Shown here: one piece after another, positions 33,762 through 42,887 of the stretch
How the letters are laid out: every line of letters begins with the position of its first letter
How positions within the stretch are numbered: position 1 is the stretch's first letter
Assembly (NCBI RefSeq): GCF_029350945.1
Contig: NZ_JARKMS010000002.1
Location: 293,124 to 357,123, forward strand
Origin: Maribacter huludaoensis
Lineage (GTDB): Bacteria; Bacteroidota; Bacteroidia; Flavobacteriales; Flavobacteriaceae
Direction: 5' to 3'
Length of the DNA stretch: 64,000 nt
Position numbers and translations under genes: made by a program
The notes under the pieces: generated by a model
Seen by the model: only the letters and a program-made list of their open reading frames with translations
Database searches by the model: none
What the model was told of the DNA's origin: nothing

Positions 33762-34778
33762 ATGAAAGTATTAGTAACAGGCGGATTAGGTTTTATTGGT
33801 TCTCATACCGTTGTAGAATTACAGAACAAAGGATTTGAAGTTGTCATTATTGATGACTGTTCAAATTCAGATGAAAGCGTTCTTGATGGTATAGAGGCAA
33901 TAACCGGAAAAAAACCGGCTTTTGAAAAATTGGATTTAAAAGAAAAGCATAAGGTCGAAGACTTTTTTCAACGTTATCAAGATGTTACTGGTGTTATCCA
34001 TTTTGCTGCATCTAAAGCGGTTGGTGAGAGCGTTGAAAAGCCTCTTTTATATTATGAGAACAACATAGGTACCCTAGTTTACATTTTAAAGGAATTGTGT
34101 AAAAAGAATAAAGCCAGCTTTATCTTTAGTTCTTCATGTACCGTTTACGGTCAAGCCGATAAAATGCCTATTACAGAAGATGCACCGGTTAAGGCAGCAG
34201 AATCTCCATATGGTAATACCAAGCAAATGGGCGAAGAAATCATTGCCGATACTTGTAAGGTGATACCGAATTTGAATGCTATTGCCCTACGTTATTTTAA
34301 CCCAATGGGCGCACACCCTAGTGGTGAAATAGGGGAATTGCCCAAAGGTGTACCTCAGAATTTGGTGCCTTTTATTACCCAAACGGGTATAGGGTTAAGA
34401 GAAGAATTGTCGGTTTTTGGAGATGATTACCCTACGCCAGATGGTACTTGTATTAGAGATTATATTTATGTGGTTGATTTAGCTAAAGCCCATGTTGTAG
34501 CATTAGAGCGTTTACTTAATGGTAAAAATGAATCTAATTATGAGGTATTTAATGTAGGTACTGGTAAGGGTAGCTCTGTATTAGAGGCTATAAAGAGTTT
34601 TGAAAAAGTGTCTGGCAGAAAATTAAATTACAAGGTAGTAGGTAGAAGGCCTGGTGATGTTACTACCGCTTATGCAGATACAACAAAGGCAAATAAAGTT
34701 TTAGGCTGGAAAGCTGAATATAGCCTGGATGAAGCTATGAACTACGCTTGGATTTGGGAACAGAAAATACGTGACTGA
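33762..34778 (+). CDS. galE: UDP-glucose 4-epimerase
   Basis: A 338-residue extended short-chain dehydrogenase. The NAD-binding GGLGFIGSH lies at the N-terminus, SSSCTVYG supplies the catalytic Ser/Thr region, and YGNTK holds the Tyr and Lys; LRYFNPMGAHPSG and RPGDVTTAYAD are typical for GalE. It interconverts UDP-glucose and UDP-galactose for envelope polysaccharides. A -7-like TAAATTTG at 33731-33738 may give it its own promoter behind the DegT gene. Confidence 0.93.
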   Translation: MKVLVTGGLGFIGSHTVVELQNKGFEVVIIDDCSNSDESVLDGIEAITGKKPAFEKLDLKEKHKVEDFFQRYQDVTGVIHFAASKAVGESVEKPLLYYENNIGTLVYILKELCKKNKASFIFSSSCTVYGQADKMPITEDAPVKAAESPYGNTKQMGEEIIADTCKVIPNLNAIALRYFNPMGAHPSGEIGELPKGVPQNLVPFITQTGIGLREELSVFGDDYPTPDGTCIRDYIYVVDLAKAHVVALERLLNGKNESNYEVFNVGTGKGSSVLEAIKSFEKVSGRKLNYKVVGRRPGDVTTAYADTTKANKVLGWKAEYSLDEAMNYAWIWEQKIRD

Positions 34779-34799
34779 TTTTTTCAGGGTCTACAATAT

Positions 34800-34835
34800 A
34801 AATAAGGGGAAATATGGCTATATTTCCCCTTATTT
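34800..34835. terminator. Terminator after galE
   Basis: A 16-bp stem: AAATAAGGGGAAATAT, loop GGCT, ATATTTCCCCTTATTT. Confidence 0.8.
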
Positions 34836-34854
34836 AATTTAAAGGCCGTCTGTT

Positions 34855-36129
34855 ATGAAAAATTCGTTGTTTCTTTTAGTTTTGTTCGTGTTTTCAGTTG
34901 TATCCGCTCAAGATACCTATTTACAATGTGGGAAAATAGTTGATGTAGCATCTGGTAAAATCTTGTCTGAAAAAACAATAGTCATTTCAGAAAATAAGAT
35001 TAGGGAGATTAGAAATGGTTTTGTTGCTGGAAGTGATGCCGACAAAACAATAGATCTAAAATCGAAAACTATTTTACCGGGCTTTATAGATATGCATGTT
35101 CATATTGAAAGCGAATCTAGTCCTTCAAGATATTTAGAAGCATTTACTTTAAATGAAGCCGATGTTGCTTTTGAGTCTACAGTTTATGCCAAAAGAACAT
35201 TGATGGCCGGTTTTACCACAGTTCGTGATTTAGGTGGCTCAGGAGTAAATATCGCCTTAAAAAAAGCGATAAATAAGGGTACGGTGGTAGGACCAAGAAT
35301 TTTTACTGCAGGTAAAGCACTTGCTTCTACCGGTGGTCATGCAGATCCTACTAATGGTAGAAGTAATGAACTAATGGGGGATCCAGGACCAAAAGAAGGT
35401 GTGGTCAATTCTCCCGAAGATGGTAGAAAAGCGGTACGTCAGCGGTATAAAGATGGTGCGGACGTTATTAAAATTACAGCTACGGGCGGCGTATTAAGTG
35501 TAGCTAAAAGTGGTCAAAACCCTCAATTTACCATTGAAGAAATAAAGGCGATTACTGATACGGCCAATGACTATGGTATGCTTACCGCAGCCCATGCCCA
35601 TGGTGACGAAGGTATGCAAAGAGCTATTTTAGGAGGAATTAAAACTATAGAGCATGGTACATTGATGTCTGAGGAAACTATGGATTTAATGATTAAGCAT
35701 AACACATTTATGGTTCCTACTATTTCTGCAGGCCAAGAGGCGGCCAGATTGGCAAAAATACCTAATTATTTGCCTCCGGTCGTTGCTAAAAAAGCTTTAG
35801 AAATTGGTCCTAAATTGAACGCTACATTTGCAAAAGCTTATAAAAAAGGGGTCAGTATAGCTTTCGGTACAGATTCTGGGGTGTCTCCCCATGGAGATAA
35901 CGCTAAAGAATTTATTTACATGAATAAAGCAGGGATGCCAATTATAGAGGCGTTGCGCTCTGCCACTATAACAAATGCCATGCTTTTGGGTGAGAAAGAG
36001 TTAGGGCAGATCAAGGTGGGGTATATCGCAGATATTGTTGCTGTAAATGAAAACCCTTTAAACAATGTTGAAACACTTACGGACGTGGTTTTTGTAATGA
36101 AGGAAGGGGTGGTGTATAAACAATTGTAA
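34855..36129 (+). CDS. Exported amidohydrolase (imidazolonepropionase/Xaa-Pro-dipeptidase-like)
   Basis: A 424-residue metal-dependent amidohydrolase with a signal peptide (ending SVVSAQ). The metal site is readable: MHVHIES (HxH), the carbamylated Lys in ADVIKITATGG, His in TAAHAHGDEG and TIEHGTL, and Asp in FGTDSGVSPHG. Close relatives cleave dipeptides such as Xaa-Arg/Lys or Xaa-Pro. The enzyme is periplasmic or secreted. It starts 20 bases after the terminator hairpin, so it probably has its own promoter there. Confidence 0.9.
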   Translation: MKNSLFLLVLFVFSVVSAQDTYLQCGKIVDVASGKILSEKTIVISENKIREIRNGFVAGSDADKTIDLKSKTILPGFIDMHVHIESESSPSRYLEAFTLNEADVAFESTVYAKRTLMAGFTTVRDLGGSGVNIALKKAINKGTVVGPRIFTAGKALASTGGHADPTNGRSNELMGDPGPKEGVVNSPEDGRKAVRQRYKDGADVIKITATGGVLSVAKSGQNPQFTIEEIKAITDTANDYGMLTAAHAHGDEGMQRAILGGIKTIEHGTLMSEETMDLMIKHNTFMVPTISAGQEAARLAKIPNYLPPVVAKKALEIGPKLNATFAKAYKKGVSIAFGTDSGVSPHGDNAKEFIYMNKAGMPIIEALRSATITNAMLLGEKELGQIKVGYIADIVAVNENPLNNVETLTDVVFVMKEGVVYKQL

Positions 36130-36175
36130 TAACTCCATTTTTTCTTTTCATAATTGTATCAATACGAATGATTGT

Positions 36176-36529
36176 ATGAAGTTGAAAGTTGATAATAGTG
36201 AGCAACTAATACAGGTGGCCGTAGACGCTTTTCTAATAGTTGAATTGAAGCAGCAGGTAATTAAAGATTTTATGCTTGCGAATGTTCCCTTAAGTATGCC
36301 AAAAAATTTGGAGAATATTGCTTTTGTAGCTCTCATTCGTGAAAAGATATACTTCTTAATGATGGAGCATTTTGCAGAATATCTTAACTTAATGTATATC
36401 ATAGATGTACCTGAACGTGAATTTCAGCATATAGAGATTACCGATACCGTAGATGTGGCGGATCAGGTTACATTCTTAATTTTAAAAAGAGCGTATAAAA
36501 AGGTATGGTATCGGAAAATGTACCAGTAA
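36176..36529 (+). CDS. Protein of unknown function, 117 residues
   Basis: A soluble-looking protein with helical patches (QLIQVAVDAFLIVELKQQVIKDFML) and a basic end (LKRAYKKVWYRKMYQ). I do not recognise a family. A reading frame of 84 codons exists on the opposite strand, but this one has the better start spacing (46 bases after the amidohydrolase stop) and more normal composition. It could be co-transcribed with the amidohydrolase. Confidence 0.6.
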   Translation: MKLKVDNSEQLIQVAVDAFLIVELKQQVIKDFMLANVPLSMPKNLENIAFVALIREKIYFLMMEHFAEYLNLMYIIDVPEREFQHIEITDTVDVADQVTFLILKRAYKKVWYRKMYQ

Positions 36530-36544
36530 TTTGTGTAACTGTTT

Positions 36545-37648
36545 TTATACTTTAATGTAAAATTCTTTTTTGTCCATAAAGTAGCCAACTAGCCAACAGG
36601 TAAGCATAACCCATAGGGCAAATAATAGAGATCCAAAGTAATCGCCAGTAGTAGCAATGAAAATATTGTTGGCTATCCAATTATATGCGGTAGTACCTTT
36701 CATGTTTATTTCTGCCAAACTAATTATAAAAAGCTCCGATAATAAATAGATAAACAAGGTGTTTCTGCCAAATACTTCAAAGAAATAAGTCCATTTTCCA
36801 GGTTTTAGTATGTCAAGAAAATATATTAAAATGGCAATAATAAATATATCAATACCGCTGGTAAGTAATACAAAAGAACTGGACCATAGCTTTTTGTTGA
36901 ACGGAAGTATTAAATCCCACGCAAATCCCGTAATTATAAGAATGCCGGCAGCCATGAAGAGTTTGGCTATGGTTTCAAAATTTTGACCGCTCTTTTGAAT
37001 GAATTTACCGGTAAAGTATCCGGCAATGACATTGACTATGGCAGGTAATGTACTTAATAATCCTTCAGGGTCAAAAGCCGTACCACCGTTGCCGTGATAC
37101 AAATGGTCAGCTCCAATTAAAAATTTATCGAGTTTTAAAACGGCATTTCCCGTTAAGGTCAAGTCTCCAAATGCTACTAGAATAATATGATAACCTATTA
37201 GTGCTATCACACTAAAAAATAATACAGATTTTGTATTAAAATAATGGAGCAGAATAGAAGCGAACAAATAGCATAGTGCTATACGTTGTAATACGCCAAA
37301 TATTCTGGTCTCGGCAATAGGTTTTAAGTTACCTTCTTCAAAAAATGGAAACCAATACATAAGAAACCCTAATAAGAATATTACCAAAAATCGTTTTAAA
37401 ACTTTTTTAAAAAATGCGCTGTTTCCTAAGTTTTCGTACTTCTTCATACTAAAACTCATAGCATTGCCAACTACGAATAAAAATGTAGGGAAGACAAGAT
37501 CGGTAAGTGTAAACCCGTTCCATGCAGCATGCTTTAATATTCCAAAACTGGTATCTCCGTTTCCGGGAGAGTTTACGACGATCATGAGGGCTACATCCAT
37601 TCCCCTAAAAACATCCAATGAAAGATATCGGTTTTTCAGTTTGTTCAT
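36545..37648 (-). CDS. DUF5009/HGSNAT-like acyltransferase membrane protein
   Basis: A 367-residue protein with about ten transmembrane helices. The N-terminal RYLSLDVFRGMDVALMIVVN and TLTDLVFPTFLFVVG match the heparan-alpha-glucosaminide N-acetyltransferase-like (NagX/DUF5009) family, which moves acetyl groups to sugars across a membrane. Bacterial substrates are unknown; glucosamine units are a reasonable guess. It converges with the unknown protein at 36176 and has no obvious operon partners. Confidence 0.85.
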   Translation of the reverse strand: MNKLKNRYLSLDVFRGMDVALMIVVNSPGNGDTSFGILKHAAWNGFTLTDLVFPTFLFVVGNAMSFSMKKYENLGNSAFFKKVLKRFLVIFLLGFLMYWFPFFEEGNLKPIAETRIFGVLQRIALCYLFASILLHYFNTKSVLFFSVIALIGYHIILVAFGDLTLTGNAVLKLDKFLIGADHLYHGNGGTAFDPEGLLSTLPAIVNVIAGYFTGKFIQKSGQNFETIAKLFMAAGILIITGFAWDLILPFNKKLWSSSFVLLTSGIDIFIIAILIYFLDILKPGKWTYFFEVFGRNTLFIYLLSELFIISLAEINMKGTTAYNWIANNIFIATTGDYFGSLLFALWVMLTCWLVGYFMDKKEFYIKV

Positions 37649-37684
37649 GCCGGTCGGTTTGGTTTGTTGAAGGGTAATGATATA

Positions 37685-38200
37685 TTAAAAATAAACTCGA
37701 ACAAAAGGCATTAGTGCATTGCCGTAAATACTCTTGGTGTCATCGTACAATACATCGTAACGTAGTCCAAAAGTTACATTTCTATTACTGTAACCGGCAC
37801 CTATAAAGAATGCGGGTAGCCAATAATTATCTTCAATATTTATGGTCGGTGTCGTAATCGTTCTATTTATACGTAATTGCTCAAATTCTGCGGATAGTTG
37901 TATTTGTGGTAATGGATTGTATAATGATAGAACACTGCCGCCATAGGCCAATAATTTATCATTGTCAAACTTGGCATAATTAAAACTTAAACTGGCCCCA
38001 GAAGCAAATTTGTCGTTAAATTGATAAATGGCACTTGGTGCAATAGATCCATTGAATCCATTATTTGTGAACCCTAATCCAATACTTCCACCAAATCTAA
38101 CGTTATTCCAGAAATCAGAATTGTTTTTTGATGCTTGGGCAAGTGTTATGGTGATATTTAACGTTGCTAACCCAATGAAAATTATTTTTTTTAAGCTCAT
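37685..38200 (-). CDS. Small outer-membrane beta-barrel protein
   Basis: A 171-residue exported protein: signal peptide MSLKKIIFIGLATLNITITLAQ, then alternating-hydrophobic strands (FGGSIGLGFTNNGFNGSIAPSA, ATGYS-type turns) ending in an aromatic residue (RVYF), as in 8-strand outer-membrane barrels. The frame reaches 38248, but the ATG at 38200 starts a normal signal peptide. It diverges from sucA, which probably explains why relatives are sometimes labelled alpha-ketoglutarate decarboxylase; nothing in the sequence supports that enzyme name. Confidence 0.8.
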   Translation of the reverse strand: MSLKKIIFIGLATLNITITLAQASKNNSDFWNNVRFGGSIGLGFTNNGFNGSIAPSAIYQFNDKFASGASLSFNYAKFDNDKLLAYGGSVLSLYNPLPQIQLSAEFEQLRINRTITTPTINIEDNYWLPAFFIGAGYSNRNVTFGLRYDVLYDDTKSIYGNALMPFVRVYF

Positions 38201-38317
38201 ATGACGATTTTGTTTTAAAGTTTCGTTTTTTTCAATAATACATGGCATTCTATCGTTAGATATTGTAAATGTTGTATTTTTGTTAGAAATTTATTCTAAA
38301 GATACAGAAAGTAATTC

Positions 38318-41113
38318 ATGGATAAATATTCCTTTTTAAATACCGTTCATACCTCTTTTTTTTCAGAGTTATACGATAAGTACTTAGTAAATCCAGATAG
38401 TGTAGAGCCAAGCTGGAGAGCCTTTTTTCAAGGATTCGATTTTGGGGTTGAAAGCTCTTTAGACGAGTTGGAAATCGATGAAAATCGAACTACGGTTGTA
38501 GTAAACGGCCATTCTAGTGAAATGCCGGAATCTCTTCAAAAAGAGTTTCAGGTAATTCGCTTGATCGATGGTTACCGAAGCAGAGGCCATCTGTTTACTA
38601 AGACAAACCCCGTACGTGAACGAAGACATTACGAGCCAACTTTAGAAATTGAAAATTTTGGATTAGCTTCTTCTGATCTGGAAACTGTTTTTAATGCCGG
38701 TGACGTAATTGGTATAGGTCCCAGCTCTTTAAAAGAGATTGTTAGGCATCTACAAAGTATCTATTGCGATGCTATTGGAGTAGAGTATATGTATATTCGA
38801 AAACCAGAGCGTGTTAAATGGATCCAAGATTGGATAAACGTAAATGACAATCATCCTAATTTTGAGCCAGACCGTAAAAAACATATTCTTAAGAAGCTTA
38901 ATCATGCTATATCTTTTGAAACTTTTTTGCATACTAAATACGTAGGGCAAAAAAGGTTTTCATTGGAAGGTAATGAATCATTGATACCTGCCTTGGATGT
39001 AATTGTGGAACGCGCCGCTGAAATGGGTGTGAAGCAATTTGTTATGGGTATGGCTCACCGTGGTAGATTGAACGTGCTTACCAATATATTCGGTAAATCC
39101 GCTAAAGATATCTTCAGTGAATTCGATGGTAAAGACTACGAGCAAGAGATTTTTGATGGTGATGTTAAATATCACTTAGGTTGGACGTCTGATAGAAAAT
39201 CTGACAACGGTAATAAAATTAAGATGAGCATTGCTCCTAACCCATCTCACTTAGAGACGGTAGGTGCTGTCGTTGAGGGTATTGCAAGAGCAAAACAAGA
39301 TGCGGATTATCAAGATGATATTTCTAAGGTTTTGCCTATTGTAGTTCATGGTGATGCTGCTATAGCTGGTCAAGGTTTGGTCTATGAAGTGGTTCAAATG
39401 GCCGGGCTAGATGGATATAAGACCGGTGGTACTATACATATAGTGGTAAACAATCAAATTGGTTTTACAACAAACTATTTAGATGCCAGAACATCTACCT
39501 ATTGTACCGATGTTGCCAAGGTAACGTTGAGTCCGGTGTTACATGTTAATGCAGATGATGCGGAGGCTGTAGTACATGCATCTCTTTTTGCGTTAGAATA
39601 TAGAATGCAGTTTAAGGGAGATGTGTTTATAGATTTGTTGGGGTATAGAAAATACGGGCATAATGAAGGTGATGAACCAAGGTTTACACAACCAAAATTA
39701 TACAAGGCTATATCCAAGCATAAAAATCCAAGAGATATATATGCAGAGAAACTTATTCAAGAAGGTGTTATTGATAGCACTTACGTTAAGCAGTTAGAAA
39801 AGCAGTATAAGGATTCTCTTGAGGAAAAATTAGAAGATTCCCGGAAAGAAGACAAAACTGTAATTACTCCGTTCATGGCAGATGAATGGAAAGGTTTTGA
39901 GAATGTCCGTGAATGGGAGATGATGGATGCCGTGAATACTAAATTTTCTAAAACCAAATTAAATAAAATTGCCAAGGTAATAACTGCTTTGCCAGAGGGG
40001 AAAAAGTTTTTACGTAAAGTTGAGAAGTTGGTTAAAGATAGGTACAATATGTATTTTGAAGCCGATAACTTAGACTGGGCAATGGGTGAGCTCTTAGCTT
40101 ACGGTTCTTTACTGGAAGAAGGGTATGCAGTTCGTATGTCCGGGCAAGATGTGGAGCGTGGTACTTTTTCTCACCGTCATGCGGTAATGAAAGTTGAAGA
40201 AAGTGAAGAAGAGGTTATTTTGTTAAATCACCTTTCTGAAAAGCAAGCTAAATTTCAGATATATAATTCACTATTGTCAGAATATGGTGTTGTAGGTTTT
40301 GACTATGGTTACGCCATGGCAAGTCCTAATACATTAACTATTTGGGAAGCGCAATTTGGAGATTTCAGTAATGGAGCTCAAATTATGATCGACCAATATA
40401 TCTCTGCGGCAGAAGATAAATGGAAACTTCAAAATGGTTTGGTAATGTTATTGCCTCACGGTTATGAAGGGCAAGGTGCAGAGCATTCTTCGGCAAGAAT
40501 GGAGCGTTATTTGCAACTATGTGCAAAAGATAATATGTATATAGCGGATGTAACTACGCCAGCGCAGATGTTCCATATTCTTCGTAGACAAATGAAGGCT
40601 AATTTTAGAAAGCCTTTGATCATATTTACGCCTAAAAGTTTGTTGAGGCATCCTAAAGCGGTGTCTAAGATTGCAGATTTAACTACCGGAGGTTTCCAAG
40701 AGGTAATAGATGATGAAACCGCAGATGTCAAAAAAATAAAATCTTTGGTATTTTGTACGGGTAAATTCTATTATGACCTTCTGGCGGTCAAAGAAGAGAA
40801 TTCTAGGGATGATGTGGCATTGGTAAGAATAGAGCAATTGTTTCCTATTCCTGAAAAGCAAATTAGGGAGGCTATTGCCAAATATAAGAATGCGGACGAT
40901 ATAGTTTGGGCTCAGGAAGAACCTAGAAATATGGGGGCGTGGAGCCACCTGTTAACGCATTTTGATGAAGCTAGGAATTTTAGAGTAGTTTCTAGACGTT
41001 TTTATGCGGCACCCGCAGCGGGTAGTTCTGTACGTTCAAAAGCACGTCACCAACAAGTTATAGATTACGTCTTTGATAAGACAAAGGACAATATGTCCAA
41101 ACCTAAAAAATAA
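38318..41113 (+). CDS. sucA: 2-oxoglutarate dehydrogenase E1 component
   Basis: A 931-residue thiamin diphosphate enzyme of the citric acid cycle. The short N-terminal segment (YSFLNTVHTSFFSELYDKYLVNPDSVEPSW) that docks E1 to the complex is present. Active-site motifs include MGMAHRGRLNVLTNIFGK, a ThDP/Mg site with GDAAIAGQGLVYE, and QEEPRNMGAWSHL near the end. Its length is normal for the family. sucB starts 26 bases downstream in the same operon. A possible -7 element TATTTTTG lies at 38275-38282. Confidence 0.96.
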   Translation: MDKYSFLNTVHTSFFSELYDKYLVNPDSVEPSWRAFFQGFDFGVESSLDELEIDENRTTVVVNGHSSEMPESLQKEFQVIRLIDGYRSRGHLFTKTNPVRERRHYEPTLEIENFGLASSDLETVFNAGDVIGIGPSSLKEIVRHLQSIYCDAIGVEYMYIRKPERVKWIQDWINVNDNHPNFEPDRKKHILKKLNHAISFETFLHTKYVGQKRFSLEGNESLIPALDVIVERAAEMGVKQFVMGMAHRGRLNVLTNIFGKSAKDIFSEFDGKDYEQEIFDGDVKYHLGWTSDRKSDNGNKIKMSIAPNPSHLETVGAVVEGIARAKQDADYQDDISKVLPIVVHGDAAIAGQGLVYEVVQMAGLDGYKTGGTIHIVVNNQIGFTTNYLDARTSTYCTDVAKVTLSPVLHVNADDAEAVVHASLFALEYRMQFKGDVFIDLLGYRKYGHNEGDEPRFTQPKLYKAISKHKNPRDIYAEKLIQEGVIDSTYVKQLEKQYKDSLEEKLEDSRKEDKTVITPFMADEWKGFENVREWEMMDAVNTKFSKTKLNKIAKVITALPEGKKFLRKVEKLVKDRYNMYFEADNLDWAMGELLAYGSLLEEGYAVRMSGQDVERGTFSHRHAVMKVEESEEEVILLNHLSEKQAKFQIYNSLLSEYGVVGFDYGYAMASPNTLTIWEAQFGDFSNGAQIMIDQYISAAEDKWKLQNGLVMLLPHGYEGQGAEHSSARMERYLQLCAKDNMYIADVTTPAQMFHILRRQMKANFRKPLIIFTPKSLLRHPKAVSKIADLTTGGFQEVIDDETADVKKIKSLVFCTGKFYYDLLAVKEENSRDDVALVRIEQLFPIPEKQIREAIAKYKNADDIVWAQEEPRNMGAWSHLLTHFDEARNFRVVSRRFYAAPAAGSSVRSKARHQQVIDYVFDKTKDNMSKPKK

Positions 41114-41138
41114 AATAACATATCAAATTATAGAAAGA

Positions 41139-42359
41139 ATGATTCTAGAAATGAAAGTCCCTTCGCCGGGAGAGTCTATCACAGAGGTAGAGATAGCGGA
41201 ATGGTTAGTTGAAGATGGGGATTATGTAGAAAAAGATCAAGCAATTGCTGAGGTAGATTCTGATAAAGCTACTTTAGAATTGCCTGCAGAAGTTAGTGGT
41301 ACAATTACATTAAAAGCAGAAGAGGGCGATGCTGTTGCCGTTGGTGCCGTTGTTTGTTTAATTGACACAAGTGCAGCAAAACCAGAAGGTGATTCTGGTG
41401 CAACAAGTGCTCCTAAGGAAGAGAAAAAAGAAGCCCCTAAAACTGAAAAAGCTCCACAGCCAGTTCAGGCTAAAGAAACTTATGCTTCAGGTGTTCCTTC
41501 GCCTGCAGCCAAGAAAATATTGGATGAAAAAGGTGTAGACAGTACATCTGTATCCGGTTCTGGCCGTGATGGCAGAATTACCAAGGAAGATGCTGTAAAT
41601 GCAGTGCCTTCAATGGGGTCGCCAACTGGTGGAAGCCGTGGTGAGTCCCGTTCAAAACTTTCTATGTTACGTAGAAAAGTAGCTGAGCGATTAGTATCCG
41701 CAAAAAATGAAACGGCTATGTTGACCACTTTTAACGAAGTGGATATGAGTGCTGTATTTGAACTTAGAAATAAGTATAAAGAGGATTTTAAAAGTAAGCA
41801 TGGTGTAGGGTTAGGATTTATGTCCTTCTTTACTAAAGCCGTAGTTAGGGCTCTAGAAATGTATCCTGCCGTTAATTCTATGATTGATGGTAAGGAAATG
41901 ATTTCTTATGATTTCTGTGATATTAGTATTGCGGTATCGGGACCAAAAGGATTAATGGTTCCTGTAATCCGTAATGCTGAAAACTTAACATTTAGAGGTG
42001 TTGAAGCTGAGGTAAAAAGATTGGCGATCAGAGCTCGTGAAGGTGAAATTACCGTAGATGAAATGACGGGTGGTACATTTACTATCACTAATGGTGGTGT
42101 ATTTGGTTCTATGTTGTCTACGCCAATTATCAACCCGCCACAAAGTGCTATTCTAGGTATGCATAATATTGTAGAAAGACCAATTGCGCGTGACGGAGCT
42201 ATTGCGATAGCGCCAATTATGTATGTTGCATTGTCATATGATCACCGAATTATTGATGGTAAAGAATCTGTAGGGTTCTTGGTGGCAATCAAAGAAGCAA
42301 TAGAAAATCCAGAAGAAATATTGATGGACAATAACGTTAAGAAAGCTTTGGAAATGTAA
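41139..42359 (+). CDS. sucB: Dihydrolipoyllysine succinyltransferase (2-oxoglutarate dehydrogenase E2)
   Basis: A 406-residue E2 subunit: one lipoyl domain at the N-terminus (lipoyl Lys in VDSDKATLELPAE), a Pro/Ala/Lys-rich linker, a peripheral-subunit-binding domain (SPAAKKILDEKGVD, GSGRDGRITKEDA) and a C-terminal catalytic domain with the active site YDHRIIDGKESVGFL. An open frame starts at 41073 inside sucA, but the ATG at 41139 (MILEMKVPSPGESI) matches the family start. The lipoamide dehydrogenase E3 gene is not in this window. Confidence 0.96.
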   Translation: MILEMKVPSPGESITEVEIAEWLVEDGDYVEKDQAIAEVDSDKATLELPAEVSGTITLKAEEGDAVAVGAVVCLIDTSAAKPEGDSGATSAPKEEKKEAPKTEKAPQPVQAKETYASGVPSPAAKKILDEKGVDSTSVSGSGRDGRITKEDAVNAVPSMGSPTGGSRGESRSKLSMLRRKVAERLVSAKNETAMLTTFNEVDMSAVFELRNKYKEDFKSKHGVGLGFMSFFTKAVVRALEMYPAVNSMIDGKEMISYDFCDISIAVSGPKGLMVPVIRNAENLTFRGVEAEVKRLAIRAREGEITVDEMTGGTFTITNGGVFGSMLSTPIINPPQSAILGMHNIVERPIARDGAIAIAPIMYVALSYDHRIIDGKESVGFLVAIKEAIENPEEILMDNNVKKALEM

Positions 42360-42381
42360 TTTTCTAAAATTAGAATAAAGT

Positions 42382-42417
42382 AAAAAGCGTTGAGATTACT
42401 CAACGCTTTTTCTTTTT
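42382..42417. terminator. Terminator between sucB and the protease gene
   Basis: AAAAAGCGTTGAG (42382-42394), loop ATTA, CTCAACGCTTTTT (42399-42411). The stop codon of the convergent minus-strand gene (42400-42402) lies inside the hairpin. Confidence 0.85.
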
Positions 42418-42849
42418 TAGATAAATACATTTTTTATCATAGTCAATAATAGCCTTGGACTTTTTTAGAATGTCTGCTCCTATAATTCCGTCAACAGGTT
42501 CTGCATTATGTGCCGTAAGTGCTTCGTTCACATGCTTCAGGTCAAATAATACAATTTCCAGTTTTTTAAACTTCCAGGAATTTAAATTTATCGTATTCCT
42601 TTTGGATACCAATGTTTCCATATTTGTGGCGCCCGCACCCGCCGCTTTAATTATAGATTCTTCTGAAATTAAGTTAAAATGCGCAATACGATCTAAACCT
42701 ATACAGGTATTAGATGCTCCGGTGTCCAATATAAATCGTCCTTTAACAGAATTTATTTCGGCATAAATCTCAAAGTGATCGGTCGTAGTCAAAACTAAGG
42801 GAATGCGTACGTAATTTTTATCCTTCAAAAATTTTTTGAGGGTTGTCAT
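42400..42849 (-). CDS. Retropepsin-like aspartic protease
   Basis: A 149-residue clan-AA aspartic protease. The catalytic motif ILDTGASNTCIG is present, together with the second-half hydrophobic motif VDGIIGADILKK that supports the active site. Such proteins act as homodimers. No signal peptide or membrane anchor is seen, so it is probably cytoplasmic; the substrate is unknown. The product ends in a run of lysines (LKKKKR) coded inside the terminator region. It is divergent from the TatD gene, and its start is only 38 bases from it. Confidence 0.87.
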   Translation of the reverse strand: MTTLKKFLKDKNYVRIPLVLTTTDHFEIYAEINSVKGRFILDTGASNTCIGLDRIAHFNLISEESIIKAAGAGATNMETLVSKRNTINLNSWKFKKLEIVLFDLKHVNEALTAHNAEPVDGIIGADILKKSKAIIDYDKKCIYLKKKKR

Positions 42850-42875
42850 AATTCATTTTTTTTCAAAGATAAGCC

Positions 42876-42883
42876 TATTTTTG
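42876..42883 (+). promoter_or_regulatory. -7 promoter element of the TatD gene
   Basis: TATTTTTG matches TAnnTTTG exactly and ends only 4 bases before the ATG at 42888. Transcription would start close to, or at, the first codon. No good -33 element is visible. Confidence 0.5.
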
Positions 42884-42887
42884 CGGC

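Noticed and set aside
36148..36402. Minus-strand 84-codon frame opposite the unknown 117-residue protein
   Set aside because: Cysteine/serine-rich translation typical of antisense; the plus-strand frame has better spacing to its neighbour.
37685..38200. Label alpha-ketoglutarate decarboxylase for the small barrel protein
   Set aside because: The protein has a signal peptide and barrel strands, no enzyme motifs; the label probably comes from the neighbouring sucA.
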